From Opitutia bacterium ISCC 52 (GTDB lineage Bacteria > Verrucomicrobiota > Verrucomicrobiia > Opitutales > UBA2995), in the NCBI GenBank assembly GCA_014529675.2, contig CP076040.1, forward strand, positions 2,933,894-2,997,893: a stretch of 64,000 nt of DNA. Reading direction: 5' to 3'. Each line of letters starts with the position of its first letter. Positions within the stretch are counted from its first letter, which is position 1. Below are positions 1-8,093 of this stretch, piece after piece. Both the position numbers and the translations under genes were made by a program. The notes below the pieces were generated by a model, which searched no databases, was not told the origin of the DNA, and saw only the letters and a list, made by a program, of their open reading frames with translations.

Positions 1-164
1 TGCAAGGCTCCTTCGTAATACTGCTTCTTTCTCTTATGCTTTATGTAACTGTATTTGATGGGAAACGTATATCACGAGAACGGGCAGATGTGAAAGCAAG
101 CTCGACTGATTCTACACAGCCTCAACTTGTAACAGAAGAAGATTCTCCGACTGGTCAGCCATGA
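1..164 (+). CDS. rseP: RseP-type site-2 protease, C-terminal end (partial)
   Basis: An open frame enters from the left edge, reading in codons from base 3, and stops at TGA 162-164. It encodes a final hydrophobic helix (FVILLLSLMLYVTVFDG) and a short polar tail. The end of the helix, LMLYVTVFDGKR, matches the last membrane segment of RseP/MmpA intramembrane zinc metalloproteases, which release anti-sigma factors from the inner membrane. The HExxH and PDZ regions lie outside the window, so the call rests on the tail and on the neighbour: rseP next to isoprenoid genes is a common arrangement. Its stop overlaps the ispG start as ATGA, which suggests translational coupling. Confidence 0.65.
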   Translation, partial: QGSFVILLLSLMLYVTVFDGKRISRERADVKASSTDSTQPQLVTEEDSPTGQP

Positions 165-2194
165 CCCAGTACTGCTCCTCCAGATTCACTTCCGTACGAA
201 GAAACACCCGAGAGGTAAAAGTCGGTAGTGTAGGCGTAGGCGGATCAAATCCCATACGGATTCAGTCGATGACTACAACATTGACGACCGACGTGGCGGC
301 AACCGTAAAACAAGCCAGAGCACTTGTAGAAGCTGGCTGCGAGATTGTCAGAATTACGGCCCCGAATGTAACCGCAGCAGAAGCGCTGGGCCCTATCCGA
401 GATGCCTTGCGCAAAGACAAAATCCAAGTCCCTTTAGTAGCCGACATTCATTTTCTACCCTCAGCGGCCATGGAGGCGGTCGAACATGTTGAGAAAGTCA
501 GAATCAATCCTGGCAACTATGCAGACAAAAAGAAGTTCGCCATTCGGGAGTATTCAGACAACGAATACGATATCGAAATAGAGCGCCTTTACGAAGTATT
601 TACTCCCTTAGTGCTTAGATGCAAAGAGCTGGGGCGATCCATGAGAATTGGAACCAACCACGGCTCACTATCCGATCGAATCATGAATCGGTTTGGAGAT
701 TCCCCATTAGGAATGGTCGAATCTGCGCTGGAATTCATTCGAATCGCGGAATCTCACAATTACAAAGATATCATCCTGTCCATGAAGGCCAGTAATCCGA
801 AGGTGATGATCCAAGCCTATCGATTAGTTGTAGCAAAGATGGATGAAGAGGACATGAACTATCCACTTCACCTAGGAGTAACTGAAGCGGGAGACGGTGA
901 GGATGGTAGAATTAAAAGTGCCATAGGAATAGGAAGCCTACTCATGGACGGACTAGGCGATACTATAAGGGTATCTTTAACAGAAGACCCCGTCTATGAA
1001 ATCCCCGTTGCAAAGGCACTTGCCGAAAAAACCAGAACATTGTGGCGGTCCACTAAAGACGCGCTCGATGCAACAGAAACTATCGATCCTTTTGATTTCA
1101 CAAGGCGCGCCATTTCACCCATTAAGATCTCAGAATCTGTCTCCACAGGCTCGAACATACCTCCAAGCGTATTTATTAAGGCCCCAGGTAACTTAAATAT
1201 CGCAGAATCATTCGTTCAACTAAGCCAAATAGCTCGCTCAAGAAGCACCAAAGACACTCCCCTAGAAGGTTGGCTGATAGAACTGAAAAATACAGAAGAT
1301 ATTAAAGCAGTTTTAAGCGAAGAGAATCTCCCTGACAGCAACACGGGCCTTATTCTAGAAATAGAAGGCAAGCTGGCTTTTGACCCAGAGTCCCTAGATC
1401 CGCTACTAAAGTCAGACCTTTCTATTATCCCAGCGATTTCACTCCACAACAATAGGGTTTCCACAATAGAGGCGTGGATCAAATGGACCTTCAAACATTC
1501 AATTCCCTTAGCCCTAGGAATAAATGCCGGTTTGCTGGCCAAAAACAGTCACTTATTTTTATCTAACGATCTACCAGACCTCATTGTTTGGGCAGATTAC
1601 CAAGACTCGAAAGTGCATAATCTAGGGGAACATCGGCTTCTGTCTTCAGTACTGGAATCCATCCATCTTAAAGCCTCTATCTGGATTCGATGCAAATCAG
1701 ATACCTATATCAGCCAGGACGCAGGCTTTCTGAATGATCTACTCGAAGCATCCTTAATTTCAGGCGGGCTTCTTGCAGATGGGATCGGAGATATTCTCAG
1801 CATTGAGTCAGTAGGAGATCCAAGGAAGGCGCTCTCCCTGGCATACAACACACTTCAAGGAGCTGGTGCACGCATTTCAAAAACAGAATACGTTGCCTGC
1901 CCTAGTTGCGGCAGAACTTTGTTCGATCTTCAGAAAACGACACAAAAAATAAGAGAAGCCACTGATCACCTCAAAGGAGTCAAAATTGCAGTAATGGGTT
2001 GCATAGTAAATGGCCCAGGAGAAATGGCCGATGCTGATTTCGGATATGTGGGCGGCGCTCCGGGAAAGGTAAACCTATATATAGGGAAAGATTGCGTTGA
2101 ATACCATGTTCAAGAAGACAAAGCTGTCAGTCATTTAATTGATCTAATCCGGACCGAAGGCAAGTGGGTCGACCCCGATCCTGAACTAAAATAA
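161..2194 (+). CDS. ispG: 4-hydroxy-3-methylbut-2-enyl diphosphate synthase (long form)
   Basis: IspG (GcpE) converts MEcPP to HMBPP in the MEP isoprenoid pathway with a [4Fe-4S] cluster and reduced flavodoxin or ferredoxin. The N-terminal barrel carries IQSMTTTLTTD and VPLVADIHF. The C-terminal cluster domain has Cys580 and Cys583 (CPSCGR) and Cys614 (GCIVNGPGE). At 677 residues it is far longer than the roughly 370-residue E. coli type: about 270 residues separate barrel and cluster domain, as in chlamydial and plant enzymes with an inserted second barrel-like domain. The inserted domain has no catalytic motif that I recognise. The start ATG overlaps the upstream stop. Two more pathway genes (ispD, ispF) and ispE lie about 29-31 kb downstream. 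Confidence 0.96.
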   Translation: MTQYCSSRFTSVRRNTREVKVGSVGVGGSNPIRIQSMTTTLTTDVAATVKQARALVEAGCEIVRITAPNVTAAEALGPIRDALRKDKIQVPLVADIHFLPSAAMEAVEHVEKVRINPGNYADKKKFAIREYSDNEYDIEIERLYEVFTPLVLRCKELGRSMRIGTNHGSLSDRIMNRFGDSPLGMVESALEFIRIAESHNYKDIILSMKASNPKVMIQAYRLVVAKMDEEDMNYPLHLGVTEAGDGEDGRIKSAIGIGSLLMDGLGDTIRVSLTEDPVYEIPVAKALAEKTRTLWRSTKDALDATETIDPFDFTRRAISPIKISESVSTGSNIPPSVFIKAPGNLNIAESFVQLSQIARSRSTKDTPLEGWLIELKNTEDIKAVLSEENLPDSNTGLILEIEGKLAFDPESLDPLLKSDLSIIPAISLHNNRVSTIEAWIKWTFKHSIPLALGINAGLLAKNSHLFLSNDLPDLIVWADYQDSKVHNLGEHRLLSSVLESIHLKASIWIRCKSDTYISQDAGFLNDLLEASLISGGLLADGIGDILSIESVGDPRKALSLAYNTLQGAGARISKTEYVACPSCGRTLFDLQKTTQKIREATDHLKGVKIAVMGCIVNGPGEMADADFGYVGGAPGKVNLYIGKDCVEYHVQEDKAVSHLIDLIRTEGKWVDPDPELK

Positions 2195-2244
2195 TTCAAT
2201 ATAATTTACTCGCATTAAAAGTTCACAATCGCTTGCTTGTGATT

Positions 2245-2988
2245 ATGGATACGAACGAGGATTTTGAACGGCCTGACGGAAGGGCGATAGATCAACTGAG
2301 AGAACTTACCTTCACTCCCGATTTTGCTCCAAATGCTGACGGATCAGTGCTTTGTGCATTTGGAAATACTAAGGTTATTTGCGCAGCATCCATTGATAAT
2401 AATGTCCCTCGATGGATGAAAGCCCAGGGTGTAAAAGGAGGTTGGTCGACGGCGGAATATTCCATGCTCCCCTATTCAACTCTTGACCGAAAATCACGGG
2501 ACATATCCAGAGGAAAACAAGATGGGCGCACAGTTGAAATTCAACGATTAATTGGTCGGTCATTAAGAGCAGTACTCGATCTCCAAAAACTCGGGGAACG
2601 CACACTGTGGATTGATTGCGATGTACTACAAGCAGATGGAGGGACACGAACCGCTTCCATTACCGGAGCCTATGTCGCATGTCGGATGGCCATCGCCAAA
2701 TTACTGGCTAACGGAGACATCCAAGAAGATCCTTTCAACGATACCATTGCAGCGGTATCCGTTGGCGTATTCAAAGATCAAGAAATTTTGGACCTCAACT
2801 ATCTAGAAGACCGTGACGCTTCAGTAGATTTTAATGTGGTTATGACCGGGAAGGGGAATTTCGTCGAAGTGCAAGGAACCGGGGAAGAAGCCGTTTTTAG
2901 CGAACAACAGCTTCAGAACCTTCTCAAGTTAGCCAAAATTGGCTGTACTCACATTTCTTCATCACAACAAGCAGTCCTAAACGCGTAG
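2245..2988 (+). CDS. rph: Ribonuclease PH
   Basis: RNase PH is a phosphate-dependent 3'-5' exoribonuclease that trims tRNA 3' ends. The protein begins with RPDGRAIDQLR, followed by the phosphate-site and core motifs EYSMLPYSTLDRKSRD and GRTVEIQRLIGRSLR, then DCDVLQADGGTRTASITGA. The full length of 247 residues is normal for the family. A TTG four codons upstream (2233) is also possible, but the ATG at 2245 gives the usual short N-terminus. It lies 50 nt after ispG on the same strand. A perfect 7-bp hairpin at 3026-3044 without a good T-run follows the stop. Confidence 0.95.
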   Translation: MDTNEDFERPDGRAIDQLRELTFTPDFAPNADGSVLCAFGNTKVICAASIDNNVPRWMKAQGVKGGWSTAEYSMLPYSTLDRKSRDISRGKQDGRTVEIQRLIGRSLRAVLDLQKLGERTLWIDCDVLQADGGTRTASITGAYVACRMAIAKLLANGDIQEDPFNDTIAAVSVGVFKDQEILDLNYLEDRDASVDFNVVMTGKGNFVEVQGTGEEAVFSEQQLQNLLKLAKIGCTHISSSQQAVLNA

Positions 2989-3210
2989 GATATATCGCCA
3001 GAAATAAGGAATAGCCGCCGCCCTTGAAACTCTCAGCGAGTTTCTTCACCACCATTCTTACTCAAATTAGAGGTTCACTGTATTTGATAACGTACGGGCT
3101 GATTCATCGATAGATTGAGAAACAACCAAACGGATTGTTTCTAGCTACTGATACCTAATATAGATACATAGGAAATCTGAGCGTTAAGGACGAGGAATCC
3201 TTGGTATTTG

Positions 3211-3256
3211 TATAATAAAAGGCGGGCGAGAACCCCCTCATGATTCCTCACCCGCC
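3211..3256 (-). terminator. Rho-independent terminator, minus strand
   Basis: On the minus strand the 10-bp stem GGCGGGTGAG/CTCGCCCGCC (3247-3256 with 3221-3230, one G-T pair) closes a 16-nt loop and is followed at once by TTTTATTATA. It lies about 250 nt beyond the broken oppA-like gene, so it could end that transcript. It could equally end a short RNA that starts near 3306. Confidence 0.75.
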
Positions 3257-3306
3257 ATCTCTGAGCCATGCAGTTAGCTTGGGTCGGGAAAACAAAACTG
3301 TTTCCA
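3211..3306 (-). ncRNA. Candidate sigma-54-dependent small RNA (about 95 nt)
   Basis: A near-consensus sigma-54 promoter at 3318-3332 predicts a start around 3306, and a strong terminator closes the unit at 3211-3256. Between them lies a weaker hairpin (GGAAAC near 3303 with GTTTTCC near 3287). The only frame inside is 19 codons, its ATG sits at the predicted start, and it runs into the terminator stem, so an untranslated RNA is more likely. This is inference from signals alone; no known RNA family was recognised. Confidence 0.3.
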
Positions 3307-3317
3307 TGGAGTTAATA

Positions 3318-3332
3318 GCTACACTCGTGCCA
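3318..3332 (-). promoter_or_regulatory. Sigma-54 (RpoN) -24/-12-like promoter
   Basis: Read on the minus strand the site is TGGCACGAGTGTAGC. It matches TGGCACG-N4-TTGC at every specified base except one (A for the second T), and the GG-to-GC spacing is exact. No RpoN activator site was identified nearby. Confidence 0.4.
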
Positions 3333-3508
3333 ATCTAAGATGTAAAAACTCAAACCACTGATAATCAATAATATATAGGGTTAATTAAATAGATCTAAAC
3401 CTTAAAAATAATAGGATTGCATTTTTCATGTAATATTTTCCTATTTTTTAATTATTTAATACTCTTTATAGTGAATATTTCATACATTATAATGACTCCC
3501 CTTGATCG

Positions 3509-5165
3509 TTAGTTAATCTCCTGAAGATAATCTAAGAATTTGAAGGGATGACGATCCATCAGATCCGAAAACCACCCTGATACTTTCGAATCAATCAGAT
3601 ATACGCTATTATAATAAAATACAGGGATAATGGGCGCATCACCAAGAAGAACATCTTCTGCCTCCATAAATAAGTTGTCCCTTTTCCTGGGATCAACCTC
3701 TACCTTCGCCCTCTCTACCAATTGATCGTATTTAGGATTACTCCACCCAGTGAAGTTCTCAGTACCTTCTGTGGTGAATATCTGAAAAAGCGGGTAAGGA
3801 TCAGGATAAAGAGGAACGTAACCATAACGAGCGATCTGGTAATCACCCGATTCCACCGCACTTAAAAAGTGCCTTCCATTCTTGATTTACAATTTCAACT
3901 TCAATACCGAGGTTCTCTTTCCAGCCAAACTGAACAACCTCAGCCAGGGCCTGATAAGCCACTGAAGTATTGATCGCAAATTGCAACCGAGGAAATCCGC
4001 TCCCATCCGGAAAACCAGCAAGATGCAGAAATTCTTGCGCTTGCTTAGGATTATAACCAAGCGGATCTGAATCATCGGACCGGTCCAACACCTCAGACGG
4101 AGCAATTCTTGGGGCCAGTTTTTTACCATCCTTCAATACAGATCCAACAATCAACTTTCGATCAATCGACTTTGCCAGTGCCCGCCTAACATAAATATTA
4201 TCAAGCGGCGCAACCGAATGATTTAATTGAATAAAGAATAGCCCCACACGAGGTTCAACACGAAGTAGCTCTGGATGATTTTCTACGTACCAGGGCATTC
4301 TGGCAGAAGGAACCTTGGAAGTAACCTGTATCTGACCACTTCTAAATGCGCGTTCTTCAGCTAGTGAATTCTCAATGGGATAAAAAACAATCCGATCAAC
4401 TGAAACATTCGAAGAATCCCAATAATTTGTATTTCTCCGAAGCACAACCTGCTCGTTTGTAGTCCACGAGTCCAACAAATATGGACCATTCGAAACCCTC
4501 ACATCTCCCCTGCCCCATTGATACGCGCCATCAAAATAGTGACCTTCAATTGAACCTTTTTCTTTGACCGGGAAGAAGTAACTCAACTGCGTAAGGAAGG
4601 CCAAACTCGAATACTCTAACTCAAAGAGAAGGGAATCATCGGATTCCGCAACTATCCCTACCCGCTCGAAGTCATTTATCTGCCCCCGATGAAAAGCTTG
4701 GGCATTTCGCAGGGGATACAGAAAGTGCACGACAATATCTGACCCAAAACTTGGACCCAGCATACGCTGAGCAGACTTCACAAAATCATGAGCTGTAATC
4801 CGTGAACCATCAGACCAATTTGCACCTTTCCTAATCTTAAATCTCCAGTTCCTCCCTTGGCTCCATGATTCCCAAGAATCAGCCACACCTCCCACTGGCT
4901 CCTTTGAAACGGGGTCCAATAGAACGAGTCCTTCAAACAATCCTTCAATCACCCGCAAATCAGCCCATGAAGAAGCTTTATGCGGATCTAGCGTAACAGG
5001 CTCACGTCCATTACCGATTGAAAGAGTCTTAGATTTTTTAGTCGATAAATCCACCCTTGAACGGGATGATTTTTCACATCCCATTGGTATCACAGAAAAT
5101 GCAACAATAGTCAGCATTACGACTAAGCGACTCCCAATAATAGATGTGACCCTAAAAAGACTCAT
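3509..5165 (-). pseudogene. Peptide/oligopeptide ABC transporter substrate-binding lipoprotein, frameshifted
   Basis: This is an OppA/DppA-type solute-binding protein (SBP_bac_5) of about 551 residues if the frame is repaired. It starts at 5165 with a lipoprotein signal (LTIVAFSVIPMGC, lipobox Cys), followed by LDPHKASSWADLRVIEGLFEGL, here cited as a family hallmark. The first frame ends after QEWKALFKCGGIG. The downstream frame continues with ESGDYQIARYGYVPLYPDPYP, the expected family sequence. Removing one base from the A5 run at 3864-3868 (T5 on the coding strand) gives ALLSAVESGDYQ without a gap. The run lies inside a GCACTT-AAA-AAGTGC palindrome. No permease genes are adjacent, so it may be an orphan binding protein. 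It diverges from the acyltransferase gene across 24 nt. Confidence 0.85.
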
Positions 5166-5189
5166 CCAAACACAATTAAGCAATAAATC

Positions 5190-5990
5190 ATGAGATTCGA
5201 GCTGGATTTCCCAATAATAGAAGATCAATACCGGGCTGAAAATAAAAGTATACCTTGGTTTTCAAAGAAATTCCCTTCCCTATCGTTCTACCGCAGAATG
5301 ATGGGAGTGGTGTGGAAGGCCTCCAGATTAGCAAAAAAAGGGCAATACGATGATCAAAGCTGGTGTAAAAGCAGCTACGATATCCTAAAAGCGCTTGAGC
5401 GGCTTGGAACCAAGATAGACATCCAACATTTAGAGAATCTGACCAAGCTCCAGCAGCCATGTGTAATCATCGGAAACCACATGAGCACCCTGGAAACATT
5501 CCTGCTTCCCTACCTGATCTGCCCCAAGAAGAGCTTAACATTCGTCATCAAGGAAGCGCTCACAACCTACCCTGTATTCAAACACATAATGATTTCCAGA
5601 AATCCGGTCGTTGTTGGCAGGAGCAATCCCAAAAAGGATTTCCTAACAGTCCTAAACGAAGGATTGGATAGAATCCAAAATGGATACAGTGTTGTCGTAT
5701 TCCCCCAAACAACTCGCATGATAGACTTTGATAAGACTCAATTTAACTCCATAGGCATTAAACTAGCTAAGAAAGCCAAAGTTCCGGTCGTTCCACTAGC
5801 CCTTAAAACCGATTGCTGGGGCAACGGAACTCTTATAAAGGATTTTGGAAGCATCGATCCATCCAATGCCATTCATTTCGACTTCGGAAAACCCTTAGAA
5901 ATTCAAGGGAATGGAAGAGACCAACATGAAACCGTAATTTCTCATATTGAAATTTGCCTCCAAGGTTGGAGGACAAACAATAAAGATTAA
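5190..5990 (+). CDS. PlsC-like lysophospholipid acyltransferase with variant motifs
   Basis: A 266-residue protein of the PlsC/LPLAT fold, which transfers acyl chains to glycerophospholipids or related acceptors at the membrane. The catalytic motif reads NHMSTLE at 96-102, so the usual HX4D is HX4E. The second motif, normally FPEGTR, reads FPQTTR at 171-176. A third region, KVPVVPLALK, matches the family. There is no strong transmembrane segment. It heads a same-strand group with a coiled-coil membrane protein and a methyltransferase, which does not reveal the acceptor. The motif changes suggest a distinct subfamily, possibly with another acceptor, rather than decay, because the rest of the frame is well kept. 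Confidence 0.75.
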   Translation: MRFELDFPIIEDQYRAENKSIPWFSKKFPSLSFYRRMMGVVWKASRLAKKGQYDDQSWCKSSYDILKALERLGTKIDIQHLENLTKLQQPCVIIGNHMSTLETFLLPYLICPKKSLTFVIKEALTTYPVFKHIMISRNPVVVGRSNPKKDFLTVLNEGLDRIQNGYSVVVFPQTTRMIDFDKTQFNSIGIKLAKKAKVPVVPLALKTDCWGNGTLIKDFGSIDPSNAIHFDFGKPLEIQGNGRDQHETVISHIEICLQGWRTNNKD

Positions 5991-6027
5991 TTCCAAAAGC
6001 TCAACGCACCAACACAGCCATATATTC

Positions 6028-7209
6028 ATGTCCGAGAATCCAAACACCAATTTACCCAAATGGCCGTTTCTTACAGGAGACATCGTATTAATCCTACTTG
6101 CATGCTTTATTGTAGTTGCTTCACCGAAGCCCATGTCAGGTATGGGAATCTTCGCCTGTGCCCTAAGCGTCATATTAGGAATGCTGGTATACGTAACTCC
6201 ATACATTATTGAACACCTCACTCAGCAGCAACGGATCAAGCTCAAACAAGCCAAAGCAGAAGAGACTCTCTTAAAGGCCGTTGAACTTGCTTCTGATTTA
6301 CTGAATCGCACCGAATCAATCCATGCGGAGCTAATGAAAGGTGTATTAAACGTTAAGCAAGTCCCAGCGATACTAGAGGAAAAAACTGAAGAACTACTGG
6401 AAATCGTAGATTCAGAAAAACTCGCCGCCTCGCTCACGGAGCTAGGAGACCTACTAAACAGATTAGAATCCCAACCCTTCACCCATCAGGATGAAACGGA
6501 GAAAGCCGACCAATCTGAGGAGCAATTTAGAAATTTGCATAAGGCCATCTCAAACATACCTACACCTGACTATAATGAGATATCGGAAACCCTGGAGACA
6601 AAGCTTGAACAAATTCGGAATGAAGTAATCGAAAAACTGTCAGAAATTGAGGACAACAAACTAACCGAGACAAAAATCGAAGAAGTTGAGGCCGAATCCA
6701 GCCCAGATACCGAAATTGACTCAGAGGATGACTCTGACGAATCAACGACATCGGAAGAAAAGGATTTAGAAATAATAAAAAGCATTCCAGAAGAGGAAGC
6801 TGAGACCGAGTCACTGTCTAAACAGGAAGATTTCCCCGAATCTGAAGAAATTAATCTAATCGATGACCCAACTGAAGCAGAAGATTCTATTCTCCAAACA
6901 GAAGAAGACCTATCCCAAATCACCCAAGACTTTAATTCTCAACCCAACGAAGATGGGGCTACGAGACTCATTGTTGGCGCCTTTATAGGCATTTCCAATA
7001 AACTCTATATACGCGGAGATGGACCAGGACTAGATTGGGACAAAGGCACACCCATGGAATTAGTAGGGATAGGCAAATGGGAATGGAAGACATACGCCGC
7101 AAGCGCTGCCATTCAATGCAAAGTCCTGATCAATGACGAACAATGGACAGACACAGAAAATCTTACAATCGAGCCCAATACAACCTTAGAGACAACGGCC
7201 TCGTTCTAG
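6028..7209 (+). CDS. Membrane-anchored coiled-coil protein with C-terminal starch-binding-like domain
   Basis: About 393 residues, starting at MSENPNTNLPKW; the longer frame begins inside the preceding gene. Two adjacent hydrophobic segments (about residues 16-33 and 38-56) are followed by a predicted coiled coil rich in Lys, Glu and Leu. A strongly acidic Glu/Asp/Ser linker then spans roughly 215-310. The last 80 residues (RLIVGAFIGISNKLYIRGDG, WDKGTPMELVGIGKWEW, CKVLINDEQW) resemble the beta-sandwich of CBM20/CBM48 carbohydrate-binding modules. I recognise no named family for the whole. It could link the inner membrane to a polysaccharide or to other proteins; this is inference. Confidence 0.6.
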   Translation: MSENPNTNLPKWPFLTGDIVLILLACFIVVASPKPMSGMGIFACALSVILGMLVYVTPYIIEHLTQQQRIKLKQAKAEETLLKAVELASDLLNRTESIHAELMKGVLNVKQVPAILEEKTEELLEIVDSEKLAASLTELGDLLNRLESQPFTHQDETEKADQSEEQFRNLHKAISNIPTPDYNEISETLETKLEQIRNEVIEKLSEIEDNKLTETKIEEVEAESSPDTEIDSEDDSDESTTSEEKDLEIIKSIPEEEAETESLSKQEDFPESEEINLIDDPTEAEDSILQTEEDLSQITQDFNSQPNEDGATRLIVGAFIGISNKLYIRGDGPGLDWDKGTPMELVGIGKWEWKTYAASAAIQCKVLINDEQWTDTENLTIEPNTTLETTASF

Positions 7210-7227
7210 ATTTGATTCACTACATTG

Positions 7228-8022
7228 ATGCCTAAAAGCAGCCCATCTCAAAACTATATTCAAACTTATCCAACGGATCAGCATGCTATCGATATATTCA
7301 AATCCGAATGGTCCTCAAAATTCCCAGAATCATTCGGTATAGATTCAGGCGCCGTTGCTGACCTATTTAATGACCAAAGGATTATTTGGGCTGAACAGGA
7401 AGGAGTCAGTTTCGAGGATAAAACCATTCTCGAGCTAGGACCGCTAGAAGCGGGCCATACCTGGATGATGGACCAACGAGGTGCGCGAGAAATACTTGCA
7501 ATTGAAGCGCATGAAAGGGCCTATTTAAAATGTCTGGTCGTTAAGGAAATTGGTAAGATTACCTCGGCTAGGTTTCTTCACGGAAACTTCGATGAATACC
7601 TGTCTACAAATAAGCAGCAGTTTGATATCTGCCTCGCTAGTGGGGTTCTATACCACTCAACAAATCCAACAAACTTGCTGGATCAGATATGCAGCTGCTG
7701 CAGCACGATCATTTTGTGGACTCACTATTTTGATAAAGAAGCAATTGTGAAGCACGGGGCTGAGCTATTACAACGGTTTCAGGAACCATACTCGATTGAC
7801 TACAAGGATTTAAAAGTCACCCATTATCCGTTCTCCTATGAAGAGGAGGCTTCAAAGGATGCATTTTGCGGTGGACTGGCCTCCAACAGCATCTGGCTTG
7901 AAAAATCAGATATTAAATTGGTTTTAGAAACTAATGGATTCAATATTTCAGCCTACGGATTTGATCATCCCCATCACCCAAATGGACCAGCTGTAGCTTT
8001 AATAGCTAACAAGCCTCAATAA
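7228..8022 (+). CDS. Class I SAM-dependent methyltransferase
   Basis: A 264-residue methyltransferase of the Rossmann type. Motif I is ILELGPLEAG around residue 72, the acidic residue after strand 2 sits in AIEAHE, and FDICLASGVLYHSTNP is a motif IV-like stretch. The substrate is unknown. The ATG at 7228 follows a possible TTG start by one codon and lies 18 nt after the previous stop. A strong terminator follows the gene, so it ends the group that begins at 5190. Confidence 0.8.
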   Translation: MPKSSPSQNYIQTYPTDQHAIDIFKSEWSSKFPESFGIDSGAVADLFNDQRIIWAEQEGVSFEDKTILELGPLEAGHTWMMDQRGAREILAIEAHERAYLKCLVVKEIGKITSARFLHGNFDEYLSTNKQQFDICLASGVLYHSTNPTNLLDQICSCCSTIILWTHYFDKEAIVKHGAELLQRFQEPYSIDYKDLKVTHYPFSYEEEASKDAFCGGLASNSIWLEKSDIKLVLETNGFNISAYGFDHPHHPNGPAVALIANKPQ

Positions 8023-8036
8023 ACTAGCATTCCATT

Positions 8037-8074
8037 AAAAAAAAGACTCCGGTAATACCGGAGTCTTTTTAAAT
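8037..8074. terminator. Bidirectional rho-independent terminator
   Basis: A perfect stem, AAAAAGACTCCGG/CCGGAGTCTTTTT, with a 5-nt TAATA loop and A and T runs on both flanks. It separates the convergent methyltransferase gene and the minus-strand secreted-protein pair and can serve both. Confidence 0.93.
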
Positions 8075-8093
8075 TTCTTATGCAGCTGTCGAT

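Larger units (their letters stand above)
2989..3508. other. AT-rich intergenic region with several hairpins
   Basis: No credible protein gene is visible here. The stretch holds a 7-bp hairpin just after rph (3026-3044, GAAACTC/GAGTTTC), a second perfect 7-bp hairpin (3119-3141, GAAACAA/TTGTTTC), a minus-strand terminator (3211-3256) and, upstream of it on that strand, a sigma-54-like promoter (3318-3332). From 3360 to 3490 the sequence is very A+T rich. Confidence 0.6.
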
